Of a stretch of 64,000 nt of DNA, positions 9,300-17,225 are shown piece by piece; positions within the stretch are counted from its first letter, which is position 1, and every line of letters begins with the position of its first letter. Below the pieces are notes generated by a model that had not been told where the DNA came from, did no database searches, and saw only the letters and a list, made by a program, of their open reading frames with translations. Source of the stretch: Albidovulum sp. (GTDB taxonomy: Bacteria > Pseudomonadota > Alphaproteobacteria > Rhodobacterales > Rhodobacteraceae); contig JAPPFL010000006.1 of the NCBI GenBank assembly GCA_028823855.1, positions 1 through 64,000 on the forward strand. The letters run 5' to 3'. Position numbers and translations under genes: made by a program.

Positions 9300-10166
9300 A
9301 TGAACAATGCGGCTAGTAGCGAACAAGATTGCGAAAAGGAAGGTATCGGGCGGCGCTGTCGTTTGATTTCCGCTAACGAAATTCTCGAACATTCGCCGCT
9401 GCCGGTTGAATGCCTGCCGTCGAATGAAAGCTTGATAGACAGGTTCGCAAGCCTGCTGCTCGCCGACTATAGAAGCGCGCTTGCGGGCGGGCGCGACCGC
9501 GTCTTGTTCATCGTACCCGTCGGTCCGGTAGGGCAGTTCGATACGATGGTCGAATTGGCCGGCGGCGCTTCGCTGGACCGTTTGACCCTGATTTTGATGG
9601 ACGAATATCTCGGAGATGACGGAAATTGGATTTCCGAGACCGATCCCCTGAGCTTCAGAAGCCATGCGCATCGAGTCTTTTCGTCGCTTCCCGAAACCCG
9701 GCGCCCGGAAATCGTTGTTCCGAACCCCGCCCTCACTAAGGAGGTGGGTCGGCTGATCGAGGCCGGAGGAGGAGTCGATGTCTGCTACGGCGGCGTGGGC
9801 ATAACCGGCCACCTGGCCTTCAACGACCCCGTCGCCGGACTGGAGGATCCCGACGCCTTCGCAAGGCTCGAAACCCGCGTCGTCGCGCTTTCGCGCGAAA
9901 CGCGCCTTATCAATTCGGTAACGGCTTGCCGAGGCAACGTCGACCGCATTCCCGCTTCGGCCGTTACCGTCGGAATGAAAGAAATTCTCGGCGCGCGGCG
10001 AATTCGAATTTTCATGAACCGCGATTGGCAGTGCGCGGCGATCAGAAAAATGCTGTTTGGCGAAATTACCGGATCCTTTCCCGCCTCTCTTGTCCGAAGG
10101 CACGATTGCGCCTCCGTGCACGTTGTTGAAGGGGTGCTCGATTTGCCCGAGCCGACGCTGCGATGA
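9300..10166 (+). CDS. NagB-like sugar-phosphate deaminase/isomerase, divergent active site
   Basis: A 288-aa member of the NagB/6-phosphogluconolactonase fold. It keeps the DEY motif (D101), equivalent to the catalytic base region of glucosamine-6-phosphate deaminase, and the loop GGVGITGHLAFNDP at 164-177. In E. coli NagB the same loop carries D141, H143 and E148; here these positions are T169, H171 and D176, so one catalytic Asp is replaced by Thr and the Glu by Asp. The ATG at 9300 is preceded by a good AGGAGG at suitable spacing. The stop overlaps the ChbG-like start by 4 bp (ATGA), a coupled pair. It probably acts on an aminosugar phosphate, but canonical GlcN6P deamination is doubtful. 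Confidence 0.75.
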   Translation: MNNAASSEQDCEKEGIGRRCRLISANEILEHSPLPVECLPSNESLIDRFASLLLADYRSALAGGRDRVLFIVPVGPVGQFDTMVELAGGASLDRLTLILMDEYLGDDGNWISETDPLSFRSHAHRVFSSLPETRRPEIVVPNPALTKEVGRLIEAGGGVDVCYGGVGITGHLAFNDPVAGLEDPDAFARLETRVVALSRETRLINSVTACRGNVDRIPASAVTVGMKEILGARRIRIFMNRDWQCAAIRKMLFGEITGSFPASLVRRHDCASVHVVEGVLDLPEPTLR

Positions 10167-11011
10167 ATCGCAAGGCCCGAATAGTCTTTCATCTGGACGA
10201 TGTCGGCTCCAGCGCCGGATCCGTCAAAGCATGGCAGGACTTGCGCAGAGCGGGATGCGTTACGACGGCATCCGCCATGGTTCCTTGCCCCTGGTATCCG
10301 GCGGTCGCCAACGACTACCGAGAGGACCCCGGACAGGATCTCGGCATACATCTGACATTGACATCGGAATGGTCTCATTATCGCTGGCGTCCGATGAGCT
10401 CCGGGGGAGGCGGCCTCGTCGACGATGAAGGGTACTTTCATCGCCGCCCCGAGGCGGTCGCCGAATTTGCGGACCTTCGGGCCGTCGAGGACGAAATGCG
10501 CGCTCAGATCGAAAGGGCCTTGTCAGACGGAATCCGCCCGACCCATCTCGATGCCCATATGGGAACGGCGTATCTCGAACGCTTTTTGCCGGCGCTGTTT
10601 CGCGTCGCCGACGAATACGGAATTCCGCCGGCGCTGTTCCGAAATATCGGCGCGCTCGCATCGGATGTCGGGATGTCGCTAGAATCGCCTCTGGACGCGC
10701 CGAGCCATTTCATCGAGGAAGCGAACATTCGCGGCTGGCCGGTCCTTGACCATTTCCTCATTTGCTTTTGCCCCGACGAAGCCGAAGCCGAAACGCATTT
10801 TTCAGATCTCGTGGCGGGTGCGCCTCCGGGAATGCACTGGCTCGCGCTTCATGCCAACGCGGAAGACGACATGCGCGTATTTGCGCCAGACACGTATGCT
10901 GCGAGGGTCAAGGAATACGAGCTTTTCCGCCAGCCCGGAACGAAGGAGAGATTCCGAGCTATCTGCCAGGTCTCGAACTGGCGCGAAGTGCTCGAGCGGC
11001 GAATTCCCTGA
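10163..11011 (+). CDS. ChbG/YdjC-family carbohydrate deacetylase
   Basis: A 282-aa protein with the YdjC/ChbG metal-site pattern: the N-terminal DDVG with D12 and D13 (ADDFG in ChbG), then GIHLTLTSEW with its His, then THLDAH with another. ChbG removes an N-acetyl group from diacetylchitobiose-type oligosaccharides; other members act on unknown N-acetylated sugars. It overlaps the NagB-like gene by 4 bp and converges with the TRAP transporter operon. The context of a deacetylase, a deaminase-like enzyme, a (now broken) sulfatase and a TRAP importer suggests catabolism of an N-acetylated, possibly sulfated sugar. The substrate remains inferred. Confidence 0.82.
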   Translation: MNRKARIVFHLDDVGSSAGSVKAWQDLRRAGCVTTASAMVPCPWYPAVANDYREDPGQDLGIHLTLTSEWSHYRWRPMSSGGGGLVDDEGYFHRRPEAVAEFADLRAVEDEMRAQIERALSDGIRPTHLDAHMGTAYLERFLPALFRVADEYGIPPALFRNIGALASDVGMSLESPLDAPSHFIEEANIRGWPVLDHFLICFCPDEAEAETHFSDLVAGAPPGMHWLALHANAEDDMRVFAPDTYAARVKEYELFRQPGTKERFRAICQVSNWREVLERRIP

Positions 11012-11022
11012 CGCATCGGCGA

Positions 11023-11041
11023 CGGGCCGCCTGCCGGCCCG
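11023..11041. terminator. GC-rich hairpin between convergent genes
   Basis: The arms cgggccg (11023-11029) and cggcccg (11035-11041) form a perfect 7-bp stem with a 5-base loop. It lies between the stops of the ChbG-like gene and the TRAP binding-protein gene. There is no T-tract on either side, so it may be a Rho-assisted or stabilising bidirectional hairpin and not a classical intrinsic terminator. Confidence 0.5.
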
Positions 11042-11094
11042 CCGCCGCAATTAGAATTACAGGAAAGACCGCTTTCGACTTCGCTGCAGGTTGC

Positions 11095-12165
11095 CTAGTT
11101 GACGGCGGCTTGGTTCAGCGCCGCGATGGCCGCTTCGGCTTCCGCCGCATCCTCAACTAGCGCGCCGTAGACCTGTTCGCCGTTTCGGACATTTTCCTTG
11201 AACCACGCGAATACGGGCTCCGCGGCCTCCTTGAACATCGCCTTTTCTTCCGGCGTCGGAACGTAGATCGTGCCGCCGATTTCAACGAAATCCTTGTACG
11301 CCTGAATGGATTTGCGCTTTGGAGACGCGAACGTCGCCTGCTGAAGCTGCGAAAATCCGTCCACGACGACCATGCGGAGCGACTCCGGCATCGACATGAA
11401 TTTTTCGTTGTTCATCCACCACAGCGCGCCCATGTAGGCGTGGCCGTCGAGCGTAATGTACTTCAGGCCGGCATCGGGAAATTTCATGCCCATGATGTCG
11501 GTAATTCCGTTCTTCGAGCCTTCGACAACGCCCGTCTGAAACGAAGTGAACAATTCCGGCCACGGAATAGGCGTCGGACTGGCACCGAGCGCTTTCACGA
11601 GTTCCTGCGGCAAGTCGGCGACGACCGTGCGGATTTTCATCCCTTCCAGGTCGCTAGGCATTTGAACGACTTTCTTCGTGTTGGCGAAGTTTCGCCAGCC
11701 GCCGGTGTTGCCAATCGTCATAAGGCGAATTGTGCCTCCGGAATCTTCAAGCGCGAAGTCGCGGAGCAGATGCACGAAATCGCCCTCGAGAACCTTTTCC
11801 GCAACTCGGTCGTCTCGTAGCAGATAGGGCAAATCGAAAATTTGAACGTAGGGAAAGATGCCCGCCGCGCCGCCGGATGTCGAAATGTATACGTCCATCG
11901 TGCCGTCCGAGATCCCCTGCAGGCATTCGGCTCCGTTCGCGCAAAGCTGCGTGCCCGCGAAAATTTCGACAGAGATTTCGCCGTTGGAGCGCGATTCAAC
12001 ATAATCCTTGAATACGATAATGCCGTCGTAGTCCTCGTCGTTGAGATCGGGACCGACAACCGATCTCAAGTTGTATTCGGCTGCGGAGCTCGCGCCGACC
12101 GCCAAAACGGTCGCGGCGAGGCCTGCAGCAACCCATTTTCCCGCTAACGCTATTGTCTTTATCAT
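11095..12165 (-). CDS. TRAP transporter substrate-binding protein (DctP family)
   Basis: A 356-aa periplasmic binding protein. The N-terminus MIKTIALAGKWVAAGLAATV and the following AVGASSAAEY form a signal peptide with cleavage near Ala-Ala. The mature part has the DctP fold, with the conserved Arg-containing segment near GMKIRTVVADLPQELVKALGASPTPIPWPELFTSFQTGVVEG. I take the ATG at 12165, because the codons upstream lack signal character. It is the third gene of a minus-strand TRAP operon, after the small and large membrane subunits. Ligands of DctP proteins are usually organic acids, sugar acids or sulfonates. The neighbouring NagB-like and ChbG genes hint at a sugar derivative. Confidence 0.92.
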   Translation of the reverse strand: MIKTIALAGKWVAAGLAATVLAVGASSAAEYNLRSVVGPDLNDEDYDGIIVFKDYVESRSNGEISVEIFAGTQLCANGAECLQGISDGTMDVYISTSGGAAGIFPYVQIFDLPYLLRDDRVAEKVLEGDFVHLLRDFALEDSGGTIRLMTIGNTGGWRNFANTKKVVQMPSDLEGMKIRTVVADLPQELVKALGASPTPIPWPELFTSFQTGVVEGSKNGITDIMGMKFPDAGLKYITLDGHAYMGALWWMNNEKFMSMPESLRMVVVDGFSQLQQATFASPKRKSIQAYKDFVEIGGTIYVPTPEEKAMFKEAAEPVFAWFKENVRNGEQVYGALVEDAAEAEAAIAALNQAAVN

Positions 12166-12231
12166 TGAACTGCCTTTCTGGTTACCAAGGTGATTGGTGC
12201 CGGAACTTATATGCAAGCGTACGAAGATTGT

Positions 12232-13521
12232 CTATCTGATAAAACCGAATACGGTCGGTACGAACATCGAAATCGGCGGGAAATAAGTTACGAGAAATAT
12301 AACGAATATCTCGACCGCCAGGAACGGTAGAATTGCCTTGGCCAGCGACTCCACTTTGACGCCGGAAATGCTCGAAGCGACGAATAGCACCAGGCCCATC
12401 GGCGGCGTAACAAGGCCGACCGTCAAGTTGACGGACATGATTATGGCGAAATGCACCGGATGCACGCCGAGGTCGACGAAGATCGGGGCGAGAATGGGCC
12501 CGAGAATTATTATCGCGGGACCGGCATCGAGAAACATGCCGACGATGAAAAGCAAGATATTGATCAGAAACAGGAGAACGAGCGGGTCCGAGGAAAGGCC
12601 GACCACGAACGCGGCCAGAATTTCCGGAAGATGGCTGAGTCCGACGATGGCCTTGAACGCCATCGCCGCGCCGACAAGCAGCAGAACGACCGACGAGGTT
12701 AGCCCGGCCCTTATGAAAACCTTGGGCAAATCCCTCCAAGTCATCGTCTTCAGCAAAAACAAGCTGATAACAAGCGCGTAGGCGACAGCGATTGCCGATG
12801 CCTCAGTAGGAGTAAAGACACCCCAAAGAATGCCGCCGAGTATGATTATAGGCGTGAGCAGCGGGAAAAACGCCTGAAGGCCTGCTTCTCCGCGACGTCG
12901 CCAAGATGCGCGCGCCGACGCGACCGGAAAGTTGTTGCGTCGCGCGAGGTACGCCGTGACCAGCATGAGGCCGACCCCGACCATGATTCCCGGGATCATG
13001 CCTCCCAGGAAAAGGGCCGCGACCGACTCGCCCATAACGTAGGCGTAAATGATCATGATTCCGGACGGCGGAATGATTGGGCCGATGACGGAGGACGCTG
13101 CGGTCACTGCCGCGGCGAACCGGCGCGAATAACCGTTCTTTTCCATTGCCGGGATCAGCATCGAGCCAAGCGCCGACGTATCGGCTACGGCGGATCCGGA
13201 AAGTCCCGCGAACAGCATCGATGAAAGGATGTTGACATGGGCGAGTCCGCCGCGAAAATGCCCCATCATGACTTGCGAAAAATCGACCAGGCGCTGCGTT
13301 ATTCCGCCGCGGTTCATGATTTCGCCCGCAAGCATGAAAAACGGGATCGCCATGAGCGGAAACGAGTCTATCCCGTTGTAAATGTTGCGATAAAGAAACG
13401 CGATATCCCGTTCCTGGCCTAAAATCCAGAGTATCGTACCGGGAGCGACCAGCATTGCAAAAAATACGGGAATGCCGAGGAACAGCAATACCAGGAAGAG
13501 AGGGAGAAACAGGACGAGCAT
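12232..13521 (-). CDS. TRAP transporter large membrane subunit (DctM family)
   Basis: A 429-aa, highly hydrophobic protein with about a dozen membrane helices and the conserved DctM segments LFAGLSGSAVADTSALGSM and PPSGIMIIYAYVMGESVAALF. It forms the sodium-driven translocation channel of the TRAP importer. It starts 4 bp after the small-subunit gene and ends 66 bp before the start of the binding protein. Length and motifs are complete. Confidence 0.93.
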   Translation of the reverse strand: MLVLFLPLFLVLLFLGIPVFFAMLVAPGTILWILGQERDIAFLYRNIYNGIDSFPLMAIPFFMLAGEIMNRGGITQRLVDFSQVMMGHFRGGLAHVNILSSMLFAGLSGSAVADTSALGSMLIPAMEKNGYSRRFAAAVTAASSVIGPIIPPSGIMIIYAYVMGESVAALFLGGMIPGIMVGVGLMLVTAYLARRNNFPVASARASWRRRGEAGLQAFFPLLTPIIILGGILWGVFTPTEASAIAVAYALVISLFLLKTMTWRDLPKVFIRAGLTSSVVLLLVGAAMAFKAIVGLSHLPEILAAFVVGLSSDPLVLLFLINILLFIVGMFLDAGPAIIILGPILAPIFVDLGVHPVHFAIIMSVNLTVGLVTPPMGLVLFVASSISGVKVESLAKAILPFLAVEIFVIFLVTYFPPISMFVPTVFGFIR

Positions 13522-13525
13522 GTAG

Positions 13526-14107
13526 CTATTCCGCGGAAAATTCTATCCGGTCCGGCGCAGGTTCGTAATGAATGCCCGGATCGAATAGCATGTGGATTTG
13601 CTTTAGGGTAAGCTCGACATTTACCAGGATCATGATAAAAAATCCGACAGGCAAGGACATATACATCCAGGCCAGCTTGACCCGAACGACTTCGTACCCG
13701 ATCCAGTCCAGCGGGATCTTGAGCGAGCTGGAATTGAATAGCCACCCGCTTGCGATGTGCTTCATAGCGAATTGCATGGCGACGACAAACACCGCCAATC
13801 CAAGCAAGAGAATAATAAGATTGAGGATGCCGCCCGCTCGTCCGCCGATCCGGTCCTTGACCATGTCGATTGATACGAAGCTGCCCCATCGGTATGCCGA
13901 TGGCGCCATCAGCCCAACCATCCATAGCATGCAGAACCGCGCGGCTTCATCCGGCCATGGAAGCGCATTGTTCAACACATATCGAAAAAAAACCTGCAAA
14001 AGGATCACGAATACCATCAAACCGATGGCAACAACCGATATGGCGCGACCAAGCGCCAGGAGGCGGGTATTAATGCGTTCCAGCAGGCCAAGGAAGGTTG
14101 CAAACAA
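13526..14107 (-). CDS. TRAP transporter small membrane subunit (DctQ family)
   Basis: A 193-aa protein with four predicted transmembrane helices, of the DctQ type (N-terminal VVAIGLMVFVILLQVFFRYVLN and central LPWPDEAARFCMLWMVGL, a family hallmark). It supports assembly of DctM in the inner membrane. It is the first gene of the operon; the promoter should lie in 14108-14260, but I could not name convincing boxes. No regulator gene was recognised upstream. Confidence 0.88.
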   Translation of the reverse strand: MFATFLGLLERINTRLLALGRAISVVAIGLMVFVILLQVFFRYVLNNALPWPDEAARFCMLWMVGLMAPSAYRWGSFVSIDMVKDRIGGRAGGILNLIILLLGLAVFVVAMQFAMKHIASGWLFNSSSLKIPLDWIGYEVVRVKLAWMYMSLPVGFFIMILVNVELTLKQIHMLFDPGIHYEPAPDRIEFSAE

Positions 14108-15782
14108 AAGGCAATTCTCCTTAGCTGGACAAGTCGGTCTCCGAACGCGTCTAACGGCGCATCGCTGTACTCGAATACAGCTAAAGGCGCTTCGGCGCTA
14201 GCGCAATTTTCGGTCCGCCTCATCCTCCTTCGTCGATCCGGCGGCGAGCGCGTTTGATCATAGTGGTGAAACCGGCGGAACGCGGAGGCATCCCGTCGAA
14301 CGGAGCGGCCGCCTCATTCGGATGCTGCTTTAGCGTTGGCAGAACAGATGCCGCCAGACGGGACGTGCCAAATTCTCGACTCTTCGAAAGAACGGACGCC
14401 GATAACCTGATAGCGGATTGCGGCATCGGCAGCCGCGACGCTCAGCGTATTCGACTCCCGCAGGCTTTCGAATCGTTGCGCCGCCGAACGAAAGCCCGGC
14501 CGCGGGCCGGCCAAAGCCGGCGAATGCCGCAATGGACCGTTCTCAAGATTATTTCGCCGGCATTTCCCGCCCGGCGCTTCAGGGAACTATCGGTTCGGCG
14601 ATCTCGCAAGGCATTCGCTCAAAGAGTCGGCGCGGCGCGAGAAGCTCGAATTCGTTCGATCGGCCGGATCTTGCGCGATGCGAGGCATGGGTTGACACGG
14701 AGGCGCGAATGCGAACCCAAAGCAATTCGGATTGGCCGCCGCGGAGCGGCGTTTCCATGGTTCTCGCTTGAGGCTTGCAGTCGTAACCTCGTCGACGGCC
14801 TTACGGCAGAATGTCCGGAGAGCAGAAGCATGGCTCTGCCCCAAATCTGAGAAAATCAGGGGTCGCGATCGAGATCGGGGCTTCCTGCGTGGTCGTCAAC
14901 GGAGGGGGAATATGGAATCGGAAAGATACGCGGACAACGGCTTGCGCAAGATCTTTCGACGTGATGGCCGAATTGCTTCCGCATGCCGCTTGACGCGGAC
15001 GCGGCTCTTGGATTGGAGCCGCCGCTTACATCTGCTTGCCGACATTTCTCGCTATTCTCGAATTTTGCCAAGCCGAAACTCCGTACTTCCTGCAAAGTGG
15101 CGGGGCCCGAGTACCGGCCGACGCGCCCGGCGAATAGCTGGACCTGGATCAGCCTGAACGGCCGGGCGATTCGGCGAGGCGTCCCCAAGTCTACGCGGTC
15201 GCCGAACAGCCGTCGGATACATGGCACCTGCGATTCGGCGCGGGCATGCGGAGCGTGGGATCGAACGATTCGCCGAAAACGCGAACGACTTTTGAATTGG
15301 CCGGATACGCTAGCAGTACATGAGTCGTAGGACGGCATTCCGGATGCTTCCCGCAATTCGGCAGTTCCGAAGTTCGCGAGGCAGCGCAGGATTCCGGGGC
15401 GTCCGAAAAACAAATCCAATTCAAGCGGCCTGGCATGAACCGTCGTTTCGCAAAACCTGCGCGCGAGAACCCTATTTCGAGTTCGAATATTGCGGCTTTG
15501 ACACCGATTCCAGATTTTGCTACTCGGTTTCGGCAAAGGGATTGGCGCGCAGTCTCGCGAAGATGTTCGCGACCGGGCCTGAATGGCCGAAACCCGCAGC
15601 AAACGAAGTTCGTTTCCATTGCTGCCCGGCGACTCAAACAGCGTTGGCGACTTTGCACATTCGTCCGGTGAAATATTCCGCGGCGGAAAATGCCGTGCCA
15701 AGAATGGGAATCGTTAAACAAAATCCAACAGTAGCCTATCGGCGCCTTGCGCATGCGAGAGCGAACGTCGGGAGCAAATGCG
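14108..15782. other. 1.67-kb stretch with no recognisable gene
   Basis: Between the divergent TRAP operon and guaC there are long open frames on both strands (for example 14254-14850 plus and 14856-15701 minus), but all are rich in Arg, Ser, Ala and Pro and show no family motif, as expected for unselected frames in GC-rich DNA. Such a long gap is exceptional next to the compact right half, and I take it as eroded sequence. The promoters of the TRAP operon and of guaC must lie at its two ends. Confidence 0.5.
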
Positions 15783-16874
15783 ATGATTAGCGAAGATGTC
15801 AAGCTCGACTACGACGATGTTCTGATCGTACCGGATAAAAGCCCGGTTGCCAGCCGCAAGCAGGTCATGCTTGAAAAACGCATCTCTTTCAGCGAACGCG
15901 CTTCAGCGGAGTATGTCGGCGTTCCGATTATGGCTGCAAATATGGACGGCGTCGGAACGACGGACATGGCCGACGCGCTGCGGAGGCACGGAATATTCAC
16001 TTGCCTGACGAAGTTCCATTCTGCTCGGGAACTCGCAGACTTTTTTAACGGAGCGCCGGAAAGGGGCGAATTTACCGCGGTTACAATCGGCATCAGCGAC
16101 GAAGACCTGCAAAAATTCGTAGAGGCGGAAAATCTTGCGAAAGGAAGAATAAATTACGCCTGCCTGGACGTTGCAAACGGCTACACGGATCGATTCGTGG
16201 ATCGCGTGAGAAAATTCCGAGACATGTTCCCGGGAATCGTGTTGATTGCAGGCAATGTCGTTACCCATGAGCAAACCAGTCGGTTGATCGAAGCTGGAGC
16301 CGATATAGTGAAGGTAGGCATCGGCGGCGGCAGCGTGTGCGAAACCCGGGTAAAGACGGGAGTCGGGTATCCCCAGTTTTCGGCGATCCAGGAATGCGTG
16401 CATTCGGCCCACCGCGTCGGAAAGGCCATCGTAGCCGACGGCGGCTGCACGGTGCCCGGCGATGTCGCTAAAGCTCTTGCGGGCGGCGCCGACTTCGTCA
16501 TGCTTGGCGGTATGCTGGCCGGGCACCTCGAAGGCGGCGGCACGGTCATTTCAAAATACTTCAGAACGGACGAAGTCGACGAAGCGGGCAATCCGATCGT
16601 AGAAAAGCGGAATTTCGTCGAGTTTTACGGAATGAGTTCCAAGACAGCCAACGAAAAGCATTTCGGCGGTCTCCAGAACTACCGTTCTAGTGAGGGGCGA
16701 ACGGTAATGATCCCCTTTCGGCCGTCGCTGGACGATACCGTCGTCGATCTACTTGGCGGGCTGCGCAGCACCTGCAGCTACGTTGGAGCGGAAAAAATCG
16801 GCCAACTGCCGGAAAAAGCCAGTTTCGTCCGATGCAACAGCACGCACAACAAGGTGTTCCAGGACTTGGATTAA
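15783..16874 (+). CDS. guaC: GMP reductase
   Basis: A 363-aa enzyme that converts GMP to IMP with NADPH, returning guanine nucleotides to the purine pool. Similarity to E. coli GuaC is continuous: VPIMAANMDGVGT near 47-59, the flavin-free TIM-barrel loop KVGIGGGSVC with catalytic Cys at 186, DGGCTVPGDVAKA, and FVMLGGMLAGH. No CBS domains are present, which separates it from IMP dehydrogenase (GuaB). I use the ATG at 15783; an earlier ATG adds 12 residues without family match. It stands alone, 351 bp before the polyketide synthase, and probably has no functional link to it. Confidence 0.9.
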   Translation: MISEDVKLDYDDVLIVPDKSPVASRKQVMLEKRISFSERASAEYVGVPIMAANMDGVGTTDMADALRRHGIFTCLTKFHSARELADFFNGAPERGEFTAVTIGISDEDLQKFVEAENLAKGRINYACLDVANGYTDRFVDRVRKFRDMFPGIVLIAGNVVTHEQTSRLIEAGADIVKVGIGGGSVCETRVKTGVGYPQFSAIQECVHSAHRVGKAIVADGGCTVPGDVAKALAGGADFVMLGGMLAGHLEGGGTVISKYFRTDEVDEAGNPIVEKRNFVEFYGMSSKTANEKHFGGLQNYRSSEGRTVMIPFRPSLDDTVVDLLGGLRSTCSYVGAEKIGQLPEKASFVRCNSTHNKVFQDLD

Positions 16875-17225
16875 CGCGGATGCCGGCCATATTCGGCAAT
16901 CGTCTTTCTTGCGCGGTATCCGGAACGTTTCGTTCGCCTCGAAATGAAACCGGGACCATTTCGTCGACCGTGCGATTTCGCTAAATCGACGCATCGCTCC
17001 CGCATTGCATTGCGCCGCCACGTTTTCTTGTCGAAGATACGATCTTCTCGACGGCGACTCCGCTGCGGCGAATGCCGCAAACCCGGGAAGTCGCCGCTTG
17101 GAATAGATCATTGCCGACATAAATAGGCGCTTGACTTGGCGCTTGTTAAATTCTCCAATTCCGCGGAGCATAAAGCGATTGACCGCGATTTGCATGCGCG
17201 AAGCATCGCAATATAGGAACAAAAA
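16875..17225 (+). promoter_or_regulatory. Upstream region of the polyketide synthase gene
   Basis: This 351-bp gap contains no gene. A possible sigma70 promoter is TTGACT at 17131-17136 and TCCAAT at 17154-17159 with 17 bp between; the -35 is good, the -10 weak. The -35 box is embedded in two copies of ggcgcttg (17126-17133 and 17138-17145, 12 bp apart), which could be a regulator half-site pair. A weak ribosome-binding site (aggaac) stands before the ATG at 17226. Confidence 0.4.

Noticed and set aside
14254-15701. Two large open frames between the TRAP operon and guaC
   Set aside because: Overlapping frames on both strands with biased composition and no recognisable motif; no evidence that either is a gene.
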